Below the pieces are notes generated by a model. That model ran no database searches, was not told the origin of the DNA, and saw nothing but the letters and a program-made list of their open reading frames with translations. The position numbers and the translations under genes were made by a program. 64,000 nt of DNA from JARFQW01 sp963842955 (lineage in GTDB: Bacteria > Pseudomonadota > Gammaproteobacteria > Steroidobacterales > XN24): NCBI GenBank assembly GCA_963842955.1, contig CAWJIJ010000005.1, positions 252,750 through 316,749 of the forward strand, in the 5' to 3' direction. Every line of letters starts with the position of its first letter. Position 1 is the stretch's first letter. Shown here piece after piece: positions 54,730 to 63,284 of the stretch.

Positions 54730-54735
54730 TATAAT
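54730..54735 (+). promoter_or_regulatory. Consensus -10 element for the beta-oxidation operon
   Basis: A perfect TATAAT (in CGCTATAATCCC) stands 194 bases before the thiolase start. No strong -35 is seen. If used, the mRNA has a long GC-rich leader. A FadR-like operator was looked for and not clearly found. Confidence 0.4.
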
Positions 54736-54928
54736 CCCATCCGCCTGTCGTGCGACGGGCGGCTTCTCCTCGGAGATTCGCGACCGCGCGCGGCGCCCTG
54801 GCGGGCCTGGCCCCCGCTGTCCCACGGTCCAGGGCGACTGCCCGGGCCCGGATTCTGTTGTGTCCGACGCCGACCCCCTTGGACGGGCAGGCGCCGGACC
54901 CGGCGCGCCCTGCAAAGCGAGGAGAATC

Positions 54929-56137
54929 ATGACCGACGCGTATATTTTCGACCACGTCCGCACGCCCCGCGGCCGCGGCAAGAACAACGGCGGGCTACAC
55001 GAGGTCACGCCGATCGAACTGGTCTCACAGGTCCTTGGGGGCCTCCGCGACCGAAACGACCTGGACACGTCGCAGGTAGAGGATGTCGTTCTCGGCTGCG
55101 TCACGCCGATCGGCGAGCAGGGCGCCAACGTCGCCCGGGTGGGCGCCATTGCCGCAGGCTATGCGGAGACCGTCCCCGGCAAGCAGATCAACCGGTTCTG
55201 CGCTTCGGGCCTGGAAGCCGTCAATACGGCGGCGGCCCTCGTAATGTCCGGCCAGGGCGAACTGGCGATCGGCGGCGGCGTAGAGTGCATGTCCCGTATC
55301 CCGATGGGCTCCGACGGCGGCGCCATGGCGTCTGATCCCCGTGTGGCCTATCAGACCTACTTCGTGCCCCAGGGCATCAGCGCGGACCTGATCGCCACGA
55401 TTGACGGGTTGACCCGCGCCGACCTGGACAACTACGCCGCAGAGAGCCAGCGGCGGGCCGCGCACGCCTGGGACGAGGGTTATTTCGCCGGATCCATTCT
55501 GCCGGTCAAGGACCACCTGGGCCGGGTTCTGCTGGACCGCGACGAGCATATGCGTCCCGGCACCACGGCCGGGGACCTGGGCTCCCTGAAACCCTCCTTC
55601 GTCATGCACGGACAGCAGGGTGGCTTCGATGCGGTGGCCTTGCAGCGCTATCCGGAGGTCGAGGAGATTCAGCATGTCCATACGGCCGGGAACTCCAGCG
55701 GCATCGTGGACGGTGCTGCAGCCGTCCTCGTGGGCAGCCACGCCATGGGCGAACATCTGGGCCTCAAGCCGCGAGCCCGGATCCGCGCGTTCGCGTCCAT
55801 TGGCAGCGAGCCGACGATCATGCTGACCGGCCCCCAGCCCGCGGCGGAGAAGGCCCTGGAGCGGGCCGGCATGCATGCCGACGACATCGACCTGTATGAG
55901 CTCAACGAGGCGTTTGCGTCGGTCGTGCTGCGTTTCATGGACCGACTGAACATCGACCACGACAGGATCAACGTCAACGGCGGGGCCATTGCCATGGGTC
56001 ACCCCCTTGGGGCCACCGGTGCGATGGTGCTGGGCACGGTCCTCGATGAACTCGAGCGACGGGGAGCCAGTACCGCCCTGTGCACGCTGTGCATCGGCGC
56101 CGGCATGGGAACCGCGACCATCATCGAGCGGGTCTGA
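54929..56137 (+). CDS. Acetyl-CoA acyltransferase (beta-oxidation thiolase)
   Basis: 402 residues from the ATG at 54929, with GCGAGGAGA upstream. The acyl-enzyme cysteine is Cys91 in INRFCASGLEAVN. The C-terminal catalytic motifs are GGAIAMGHPLGATGA and LCIGAGMGTA. Size and motifs fit thiolase II, which cleaves 3-ketoacyl-CoA to acetyl-CoA. It is the first gene of a + strand operon of acyl-CoA genes, with the FadJ-like gene starting 35 bases after it. Confidence 0.94.
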   Translation: MTDAYIFDHVRTPRGRGKNNGGLHEVTPIELVSQVLGGLRDRNDLDTSQVEDVVLGCVTPIGEQGANVARVGAIAAGYAETVPGKQINRFCASGLEAVNTAAALVMSGQGELAIGGGVECMSRIPMGSDGGAMASDPRVAYQTYFVPQGISADLIATIDGLTRADLDNYAAESQRRAAHAWDEGYFAGSILPVKDHLGRVLLDRDEHMRPGTTAGDLGSLKPSFVMHGQQGGFDAVALQRYPEVEEIQHVHTAGNSSGIVDGAAAVLVGSHAMGEHLGLKPRARIRAFASIGSEPTIMLTGPQPAAEKALERAGMHADDIDLYELNEAFASVVLRFMDRLNIDHDRINVNGGAIAMGHPLGATGAMVLGTVLDELERRGASTALCTLCIGAGMGTATIIERV

Positions 56138-56172
56138 TCCCGGCCGACCTGGACTTGAAAGGAAACGAATCA

Positions 56173-58308
56173 ATGAGCGAAAGCATCACCTACACGGTGG
56201 ACGGCGACGGCGTCGCCGTGATCACCATCGATCAGAAAGACCGGTCGATGAATGTCCTTTTCGAGGGCTTCATGGAGGAGTTCGGCTCCGCGGTGGAGAA
56301 GGCTGCCGGCGACGACCAGGTCAAGGGCGTCATCGTGACGTCGGCGAAGGACTCGTTTATCGCCGGCGCGGATCTGACGTGGATTCTCGGGCTGTTCGAG
56401 CGGGACCTTAGCCTGGACGAAACCTGGGACTTCTCCTGGCGCCTGCAGGAGGGCCTGCGGCGCATGGAAACTTGCGGAAAGCCCTTCGTGGCCGCCATCA
56501 ACGGCACCGCGCTGGGTGGTGGCCTGGAAGTGTGCCTGGCCTGTCATTACCGGGTGGCGCTCAATCACCCGAAAGCTGTCCTGGGCCTGCCCGAGGTCAA
56601 GGTGGGGCTGCTGCCGGGTGCCGGGGGTACCCAGCGCCTTCCCCGGCTCATCGGCATCGAGCAGGCGTTGCCGTTGATCGCCGAGGGCAGCCATGTCCCG
56701 CCCGCCAAGGCGCTGAAACTGGGCTTTGTCAATGAACTGGCGGATTCGCACGAGGAGATGATGGCCAAGGCGCGGGCGTGGATCCTCGAGAAGGGCGACC
56801 CTGAGCAGCCCTGGGACAAGAAGGGCTTCAAGATCCCCGGCGGCAAGGGGGCGACCAATCCGGCGCTGTTCCAGACGTTCACCGTGGGCAGCTCGCTGGT
56901 GGCCGGGAAGACCCAGCACAACTATCCGGCGCCGCCGGCGATTCTCTCCTGTGTCTACGAAGGCAGCCTGCTGCCGATCGACCGAGGCCTGAAAATCGAG
57001 TCGGAGTATTTCACCTCGCTGCTCCGTACGCCCGTCGCGCGCAACATGATTCGCACCCTGTTCGTGGAAAAGGGCAAGGCGGACAAGCTCGCCCGGCGCC
57101 CGGAAGGCGTACCGGCCAGCAAGGTGGAAAAGCTGGGCATCCTGGGGGCGGGCATGATGGGAGCGGGCATCGCCTACGTGTCGGCGCGGGCCGGCATGGA
57201 CGTGGTGCTCCTGGACACTGCCATCGAGGCGGCGGAGAAGGGCAAGGCCTATTCCCGCGGCTTGCTAGACAAGCAGATTTCGCGGGGCCGCTCGACGCAG
57301 GAAAAGGCCGATGCCCTTCTCGCGAAGATCAAGCCGACCTCCGACTATGCGGATCTCGCCGGCTGCGACCTGTTGATCGAGGCGGTGTTCGAGGACCGGG
57401 GAATCAAGGCGGACGTCACCGCCCAGGCCGAAGCCGTTATTCCGGACACGGCGATTTTTGCGAGCAATACGTCCACGCTGCCAATCACCGGGCTGGCTGA
57501 AGCCTCCAGCCGTCCGGCGAGCTTCATCGGCATCCACTTTTTCTCACCCGTGGACAAGATGCCGCTGGTCGAGATCATCCTCGGCAAGCAGACTTCTGAC
57601 GAAGCCCTCGCCAGGTCCCTGGACTACGTGCGGCAGATTCGCAAGACGCCCATCGTGGTCAACGACAGCCGTGGTTTCTACACCAGCCGGGTTTTCTCCA
57701 CGTCGGTGAAGGAAGCGCTGGCCATGCTGTCCGAAGGGGTCAAGCCGGCCCTGATCGAGAACGCCGCGAAAATGGCCGGCATGCCGGTCGGTCCGCTGGC
57801 CGTGTCCGACGAGGTCACCATCGATCTGCAATACAAGATCATGAAGCAGACCCGGGCCGACCTGGGGGATGACTATCCCTCCCATCCCGCCGACGCTGTG
57901 ATCGAGAAGTTCCACGATGAGCTCGAGCGGCTCGGCAAGCGCTACGGGAAGGGTTTCTACGACTATCCGGAGGGCGGCAAGAAGCACCTCTGGCCGGGTC
58001 TGGCCGAGGTCTATCCCGTTGCCGCGGAGCAGCCGGACGTTGAGGCCGTCAAGGAGCGGCTGCTCTACATCCAGGCTCTGGAGACCGCCCGCTGCGTGGA
58101 GGAGGGCGTGGTCACGACGCCGGCCGAGGCGGATATCGGGTCGATTTTTGGCTGGGGCTTTCCGCCATGGACCGGAGGCACTCTCAGCTACATCGACACA
58201 ATCGGTGTCGCGGCCTTCGTCGAGGGATGTGACCGTCTGGCCGACGCCCATGGTGAGCGCTTCCGGCCGTCGGACTGGCTGCGTTCCCAGACCCTCATGC
58301 ACGGATAA
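56173..58308 (+). CDS. fadJ: Multifunctional enoyl-CoA hydratase / 3-hydroxyacyl-CoA dehydrogenase
   Basis: 711 residues from the ATG at 56173. The N-terminal crotonase domain has FIAGADLTWILG and NGTALGGGLEVCLACHYRVA. The 3-hydroxyacyl-CoA dehydrogenase NAD domain starts near residue 321 (GILGAGMMGAGIAYVSARAG), with FASNTSTLPITG and FIGIHFFSPVDKMPLVEI, and the C-terminal domain ends with GFPPWTGGTLSYID. Domain order matches FadB/FadJ; the gene order thiolase then FadJ-like enzyme is seen in fadIJ. It performs hydration and oxidation steps of fatty-acid degradation. The gene symbol is by similarity. Confidence 0.93.
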   Translation: MSESITYTVDGDGVAVITIDQKDRSMNVLFEGFMEEFGSAVEKAAGDDQVKGVIVTSAKDSFIAGADLTWILGLFERDLSLDETWDFSWRLQEGLRRMETCGKPFVAAINGTALGGGLEVCLACHYRVALNHPKAVLGLPEVKVGLLPGAGGTQRLPRLIGIEQALPLIAEGSHVPPAKALKLGFVNELADSHEEMMAKARAWILEKGDPEQPWDKKGFKIPGGKGATNPALFQTFTVGSSLVAGKTQHNYPAPPAILSCVYEGSLLPIDRGLKIESEYFTSLLRTPVARNMIRTLFVEKGKADKLARRPEGVPASKVEKLGILGAGMMGAGIAYVSARAGMDVVLLDTAIEAAEKGKAYSRGLLDKQISRGRSTQEKADALLAKIKPTSDYADLAGCDLLIEAVFEDRGIKADVTAQAEAVIPDTAIFASNTSTLPITGLAEASSRPASFIGIHFFSPVDKMPLVEIILGKQTSDEALARSLDYVRQIRKTPIVVNDSRGFYTSRVFSTSVKEALAMLSEGVKPALIENAAKMAGMPVGPLAVSDEVTIDLQYKIMKQTRADLGDDYPSHPADAVIEKFHDELERLGKRYGKGFYDYPEGGKKHLWPGLAEVYPVAAEQPDVEAVKERLLYIQALETARCVEEGVVTTPAEADIGSIFGWGFPPWTGGTLSYIDTIGVAAFVEGCDRLADAHGERFRPSDWLRSQTLMHG

Positions 58309-58366
58309 CAACCGGCAGGGGCGGGCCCGCAACGAGGGGACCCGCCCGCTTTATCCTGGAGTCGCC

Positions 58367-59149
58367 ATGACCGATCGATCGACCGTCGAATACGAAGTGC
58401 TGGGCGCAGTGGCCCGGATTACCCTGAACCGGCCCGAGGTCCTGAACGCCTTCAACGAGGCCCTCGCTTCGGACCTGCTAAAGGCCCTGATCGACGCGGC
58501 CGGGAACCGTGAGGTCCGTGCGCTTGTCCTGACCGGAGCCAACGGCCGGTTCAGCGCGGGAGCCGACCTCAAGCGTGGCTTCCCCACGGACCGGCGCATC
58601 GAAGACGTACTCAATTCCGAGTACAAGCCCGCGCTGGAACTGATCGCCGGCATGGAGAAGCCGGTGCTGGCTGCCGTCGGTGGACCGGCCGCCGGTATCG
58701 GCATGTCGTTCGCGCTTGCCTGCGACCTGGTCGTGATGGCGGATGACGCCTATCTCATGTCGCCGTTTTCGAGCATCGGCATCATTCCGGACGGCGGTGC
58801 CACCTGGCTGCTGGCGCGCCAGCTGGGTTATTACCGGGCCTATGAGCTGTGTGCCGAGGGCGCGCGCCTGGCGGCAGCCGAGTGCCTCTCGGCCGGGCTG
58901 GCCAACCGGGTCGTCCCGGCGGCCGAGCTGCAGGAGCACACCCTCGGATGGGCGCAGAGCCTGGCGGAGCGCGCGCCGCTGGCGCTGGGGCGCACCAAGC
59001 TGGCGATGCGCCGGGCCGCAACCCAGGGTTTCGGTGAAGCGATCAGCCTGGAAGCCATGCTGCAGAACGCGTGCCTGGAAAGCGAGGATGCAAAAGAAGG
59101 CGTACAGGCATTCCTCGAGAAGCGTAAACCGGTATTCCGCGGACGTTAG
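58367..59149 (+). CDS. Enoyl-CoA hydratase/isomerase family protein
   Basis: 260 residues from the ATG at 58367, with CTGGAG upstream. The crotonase fold is shown by ARITLNRPEVLNAFNEALA, GRFSAGADLKRG (oxyanion hole), PAAGIGMSFALACDLVVMAD and FSSIGIIPDGGATWLLARQL. It is a single-domain hydratase additional to the FadJ-like fusion, perhaps for a different chain type. It lies in the operon 58 bases after the previous gene. Confidence 0.92.
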   Translation: MTDRSTVEYEVLGAVARITLNRPEVLNAFNEALASDLLKALIDAAGNREVRALVLTGANGRFSAGADLKRGFPTDRRIEDVLNSEYKPALELIAGMEKPVLAAVGGPAAGIGMSFALACDLVVMADDAYLMSPFSSIGIIPDGGATWLLARQLGYYRAYELCAEGARLAAAECLSAGLANRVVPAAELQEHTLGWAQSLAERAPLALGRTKLAMRRAATQGFGEAISLEAMLQNACLESEDAKEGVQAFLEKRKPVFRGR

Positions 59150-59195
59150 AACACGCTCTAGTCATCAGAACAACAACCCGGAGGAGATCCGCCCC

Positions 59196-60353
59196 ATGGA
59201 CCGCGTCATATTCGAAGAAGAGCACGAAATATTCCGGGACTCCGTGGTCCGGTTCCTGCAAGCGGAAGTTGAACCGCACCTGGACGAATGGCATGCCGCC
59301 GGAATCGTTCCCCGGGAGATGTTCAGGAAAGCTGGCGAGCAGGGCTACTGCCTGATGTGGGCGGACGAGGCCCATGGCGGCATGGGGGTCGACGATTTTC
59401 GTTTCGAACAGATCCTGATTGAGTCGCTGGCCCACCACGGCGATCCCGGGTTCGGACTTACTCTCCACAACCGTCTCGTGGGGCCGTACCTGGGAAAGCT
59501 TGGGAGCGACGAACAGAAGGCCCGCCTGCTGCCCGGCTGCATCAGCGGCGACACGATCCTGGGCATTGCGATGACAGAGCCCGGAGCGGGCAGTGATGTG
59601 GCCGGCATGAAGACCCGGGCGGAGGACCAGGGAGAGCACTGGCTGCTCAACGGTTCGAAAACCTATATTTCCAACGGCATCAACGGGGATCTGTTTGTCG
59701 TGGCAGCGCGCACGATTCCCGACAACCCTCACGGGATCGGGCTGTTTCTCGTTGAACGGGGCATGGAAGGCTTCAACCGCGGCCGCAACCTGAAAAAGCT
59801 CGGTCTGAAGTCCCAGGATACGGCCGAGTTGTTTTTCGACAACGTGCGTGTGCCGAAAGCGAACGTCCTCGGTGACCCCTTCAAGGGTTTTTACAATCTT
59901 ATGCACTTCCTTGCCGAGGAGCGGCTTATCGTGGCTGTGGGCTGCGTGGCGGCGGCGGAAGCGGCCTTCCGGGTCACGGTGGAGTACGTCAAGGAACGAG
60001 TGGCCTTCGGCAAGCCCATCGCGATGTTCCAGAACACGCGCTTCAAGCTGGCCGACATGCGCACGCGTATCGATGCGGCCCAGGCCTTTATCGACCGGCT
60101 GGTCATGGACCACAACGCCGGCAAGCTGAGCGCCGAAGTGGCCGCGGAAGGCAAGCTGCTGGCAAGCGAACTCGAGGGGTGGGTGACCGACGAGTGTCTG
60201 CAGCTCCACGGGGGCGCCGGTTTCATGGACGAGTACCCGATCTCGCGTATGTATGCCAACGCTCGGGTCTCGCGTATCTACGCCGGTAGCTCGGAGATCA
60301 TGCGCGAGATCGTCGCGCGCGGCCTGGGCCTTGACCCGCGGCGGGGAGCCTGA
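59196..60353 (+). CDS. Acyl-CoA dehydrogenase
   Basis: 385 residues from the ATG at 59196, with GGAGGAG upstream. Family signatures are GIAMTEPGAGSDVAGMKTRA, LLNGSKTYISNG and the C-terminal RMYANARVSRIYAGSSEIMR, where the glutamate near residue 366 is the expected catalytic base. LHGGAGFMDEYPISR is also typical. It makes the first, FAD-dependent step of beta-oxidation and needs ETF as electron acceptor, which is not encoded here. Three bases separate it from the next gene. Confidence 0.95.
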   Translation: MDRVIFEEEHEIFRDSVVRFLQAEVEPHLDEWHAAGIVPREMFRKAGEQGYCLMWADEAHGGMGVDDFRFEQILIESLAHHGDPGFGLTLHNRLVGPYLGKLGSDEQKARLLPGCISGDTILGIAMTEPGAGSDVAGMKTRAEDQGEHWLLNGSKTYISNGINGDLFVVAARTIPDNPHGIGLFLVERGMEGFNRGRNLKKLGLKSQDTAELFFDNVRVPKANVLGDPFKGFYNLMHFLAEERLIVAVGCVAAAEAAFRVTVEYVKERVAFGKPIAMFQNTRFKLADMRTRIDAAQAFIDRLVMDHNAGKLSAEVAAEGKLLASELEGWVTDECLQLHGGAGFMDEYPISRMYANARVSRIYAGSSEIMREIVARGLGLDPRRGA

Positions 60354-60356
60354 ACG

Positions 60357-61307
60357 ATGGCCTTGCCCGAGAGTCTGCGAGGTCGTCTGCGTTTGCCCGT
60401 CGTGGCCGCCCCCATGTTCCTGGTGTCCGGGCCGGAACTCGTCATCGAGGCCTGCCGCGCCGGCGTGCTGGGCACGTTCCCGGCGCTCAACCAGCGGAGT
60501 TCAGAGGGTTTCGAGGCGTGGCTCACCGAGATCCGAGAGGCGCTGGAGCCGCTGGGCGAGAAGGCCGCCCCCTACGGCGTGAATCTGATCGTGCACCGTA
60601 CCAATCCCCGCCTTGAAGCCGACCTGGCGCTGTGCGTAAAACACCAGGTGCCCGTCGTGATCACTTCCCTCGGCGCCGTCGCCGACCTGGTGGACGCGGT
60701 CCACAGCTACGGCGGCGTGGTGTTTCATGACGTGGTCAATCTGCGCCACGCGCGCAAGGCCGCCGATGCCGGTGTCGACGGGCTGATCGCCGTGTCCGCC
60801 GGCGCGGGTGGGCACGCCGGCAGCATGAGCCCGTTTGCGCTGGTGACGGAGATTCGCCAGTTCTTTGACGGAACCGTGCTGCTGGCCGGCTGCATGGGAC
60901 ACGGGCGCCACGTCGCGGCAACCCGTGCCCTGGGGGCCGATCTTGCCTACATGGGTACCCGCTTCATCGCCACCCGGGAAAGCCGCGCACCCGCCGACTA
61001 CCAAGAGATGATCGTGGCGTCCTCCGCGGGAGACATCGTGTATACGGACGCCATCTCGGGAGTTCCCGCCAATTTTCTCGGCGCCAGCCTCCAGGCCAAT
61101 GGCTACGACCTCGCCGAGTTGTCCGGCCGTGGCCTGGGCCAGGGGCAGCTCAAGCCCATCGGTGACGAGGCGAAGGTCTGGAAAACCATCTGGTCGGCAG
61201 GCCAGGGAGTCGGGGACATTGACGACGTTCCGGCCACCGCGGATCTCGTGGATCGACTGAATTCGGAGTACCGCAGCGCCCTGGCCGCGCTCGCGGCCGA
61301 CGACTGA
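60357..61307 (+). CDS. Nitronate monooxygenase-like flavoenzyme
   Basis: 316 residues. A TIM-barrel FMN protein of the NMO/2-nitropropane dioxygenase family: LRLPVVAAPMFLVSGPELVI, AGVLGTFPALNQRSSEGF, GVDGLIAVSAGAGGHAGSMS and GTVLLAGCMGHGRHVAATRA. The reaction for this subgroup is not certain: some members oxidise propionate-3-nitronate, others act as enoyl reductases. Its place in an acyl-CoA operon favours a detoxification or reductase role (inference). Its TGA shares its last base with the ATG region of the next gene. Confidence 0.9.
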   Translation: MALPESLRGRLRLPVVAAPMFLVSGPELVIEACRAGVLGTFPALNQRSSEGFEAWLTEIREALEPLGEKAAPYGVNLIVHRTNPRLEADLALCVKHQVPVVITSLGAVADLVDAVHSYGGVVFHDVVNLRHARKAADAGVDGLIAVSAGAGGHAGSMSPFALVTEIRQFFDGTVLLAGCMGHGRHVAATRALGADLAYMGTRFIATRESRAPADYQEMIVASSAGDIVYTDAISGVPANFLGASLQANGYDLAELSGRGLGQGQLKPIGDEAKVWKTIWSAGQGVGDIDDVPATADLVDRLNSEYRSALAALAADD

Positions 61308-62485
61308 TGGGCCCGCTGGCCGGGCGCCGGATCATCGAGGTCGCCGGCCTCGGTGCCGGGCCTTATTGCGGAATGATGCTCGCCGACATGGGGGCTGAAG
61401 TGATCCGTGTCGAGCGGCTCCCGCTCCTGCCCCTGCGAAGCGCACTGCCCGATCCGCTGGCGCGTAGCCGTCGCTCGGTGGCGCTGAATCTCAAGGACCC
61501 CGACGGGGTGGAAGCCTTGCTCCGCCTCATGGACCGGGCCGATGCCTTGTTCGAGGGCTACCGGCCCGGGGTCGCCGAGCGGCTGGGGTTCGGCCCCGAT
61601 ACCTGCCTGGCCCGCAACCCGCGACTGGTGTACGGCCGGGTCACGGGCTGGGGCCAGGACGGACCCCTGGCCGCCGCTGCCGGCCACGATCTCAATTACA
61701 TCGCTCTCTCGGGGGCACTCCACAGCATCGGCGTGGCCGGCGGCAAGCCCGTGCCGCCACTCAATCTCGTCGGCGACTTCGGTGGCGGCGGTTTGCTGCT
61801 GGCTTTCGGGATCGTCTGCGCGATGCTGGAGCGCGAGTCGTCGGGCCGGGGCCAGGTGGTGGACGCGGCGATGCTCGACGGGGCGGCATCGCTCATGGCG
61901 ATGTTCTGCGGTTTCAGGGCCATGGGCATGTTCCGGGACGAGACGGGCTCGAACGTGCTGGGGGGCGCCGCTCATTTCTACGATACCTACGAGTGCGCCG
62001 ATGGCCGCTTTGTCAGCATTGCATCCCTGGAGCCTGCTTTTTACGACTTGTTGATAGAGAAAGCGGGCCTGGACAGAGAGCGCTTCGTGGGCCACGGATT
62101 CCGCCTCGGCGCCCCGGCTGACGAGACGGCCTGGGCCGAGCTGAAAAAGGCGCTGGCCGATGTTATCCGAACCCGGACCCGGGACGAGTGGTGCCGCATC
62201 ATGGAGGGTACCGATGTCTGTTTTGCGCCGGTTCTCGGCCTCTCGGAGGCGCCCGATCATCCCCACAACGCTGCCAGGGGTACTTTCACCGAGGTGGACG
62301 GCGTGATGCAGAATGCGCCGGCGCCGCGCTTCAGCCGAACCTCCGCCGGCCAACCGCGTCCCCCACGTCCCCAGGGTGCTGACGGTCGCGAAGTACTCGA
62401 ACAGATTGCGGGTTATAGCCCGACCCAGATTGATGCCCTCGCGGCATCCGGGGCGGTCGTCATTCCCATTGGAGCAGAAACATGA
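61307..62485 (+). CDS. CaiB/BaiF (class III) CoA-transferase
   Basis: 392 residues. It opens GPLAGRRIIEVAGLGAGPYCG and continues with ADMGAEVIRVERL, SRRSVALNLKDPDG, GYRPGVAERLGFGPD and GRGQVVDAAMLDGAASLM, where the aspartate of VVDAAM is the expected catalytic residue. Similar to alpha-methylacyl-CoA racemase (AMACR), which handles 2-methyl-branched acyl-CoAs, and to CoA-transferases. The stop overlaps the ATG of the following gene (ATGA). Confidence 0.92.
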   Translation: MGPLAGRRIIEVAGLGAGPYCGMMLADMGAEVIRVERLPLLPLRSALPDPLARSRRSVALNLKDPDGVEALLRLMDRADALFEGYRPGVAERLGFGPDTCLARNPRLVYGRVTGWGQDGPLAAAAGHDLNYIALSGALHSIGVAGGKPVPPLNLVGDFGGGGLLLAFGIVCAMLERESSGRGQVVDAAMLDGAASLMAMFCGFRAMGMFRDETGSNVLGGAAHFYDTYECADGRFVSIASLEPAFYDLLIEKAGLDRERFVGHGFRLGAPADETAWAELKKALADVIRTRTRDEWCRIMEGTDVCFAPVLGLSEAPDHPHNAARGTFTEVDGVMQNAPAPRFSRTSAGQPRPPRPQGADGREVLEQIAGYSPTQIDALAASGAVVIPIGAET

Positions 62486-63279
62486 GCGAACGTATCGCCC
62501 TGGAAACGGATGCCGGGCTGGCCCTGGTCCGTCTCAACCGGCCGGAAAAGAAGAACGCCCTCGACCCGGAGATGTTTGCTGCCCTGGACGAGACTCTCAC
62601 CCGGCTGTCGTCGGACCCGGACGTTCGCGTGGTGATTCTTTCGGGTGCCGGCGGGGCGTTCTGCGCCGGTCTCGATATTTCCTCGTTCGCCGCCGCGCCG
62701 GGCCTGGTGCCGTCGCTGATGCGGCCTCTGCCAGGCAAGGACTACAACATGGCCCAGCGGGTGGCCTGGGGCTGGCGGGAGCTTCCCGTGCCGGTCATAG
62801 CGGCCCTTGAAGGGGAAGTGTTCGGCGGTGGTCTGCAGATCGCGCTGGCCGCGGATATCCGGATTGCCGGACCGACCGCGCAGCTCTCGGTGATGGAGAT
62901 CCGCTGGGGCCTGATACCCGACATGTCCGCCGGCCAGACCCTGCGCGGTCTGATCCGCGCCGATGTCGCAAGGGAGCTGACCTACACCGGCAGGCTGGTG
63001 CCGGCCGAAGAGGCGGCAGACATCGGCCTCGTGACCCGCGTGGCCGCGGATCCGCTGGAGGAGGCAAAGACCCTTGGCCGTGCGATTGCCGCGAAGTCTC
63101 CGGACGCGATCCGCGCGGCCAAGAGCCTGTTCAACGAGGCCTGGTCGGAGTCGGCCGGAGAAGGACTGCAGCGCGAAGCGCGGCTCCAGGCGGGGCTCTT
63201 TGGGAAGCCCAACCAGCTCGAGGCCATCGCCGCGAACTTCGAGAAGCGGGCCCCGGCGTTCGGGCCGCCGGCCGACTAG
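62482..63279 (+). CDS. Crotonase/enoyl-CoA hydratase family protein
   Basis: 265 residues, overlapping the previous gene by 4 bases. The crotonase fold shows LALVRLNRPEKKNALDPEMF, GAFCAGLDISSFAA, EGEVFGGGLQIALAADIRIA and EIRWGLIPDMSAGQTL. The insert KDYNMAQRVAWGWREL is a feature of the YngF/short crotonase subgroup seen in many proteobacteria. It is the third crotonase of the operon; exact substrate unknown. Confidence 0.92.
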   Translation: MSERIALETDAGLALVRLNRPEKKNALDPEMFAALDETLTRLSSDPDVRVVILSGAGGAFCAGLDISSFAAAPGLVPSLMRPLPGKDYNMAQRVAWGWRELPVPVIAALEGEVFGGGLQIALAADIRIAGPTAQLSVMEIRWGLIPDMSAGQTLRGLIRADVARELTYTGRLVPAEEAADIGLVTRVAADPLEEAKTLGRAIAAKSPDAIRAAKSLFNEAWSESAGEGLQREARLQAGLFGKPNQLEAIAANFEKRAPAFGPPAD

Positions 63280-63284
63280 GGGCG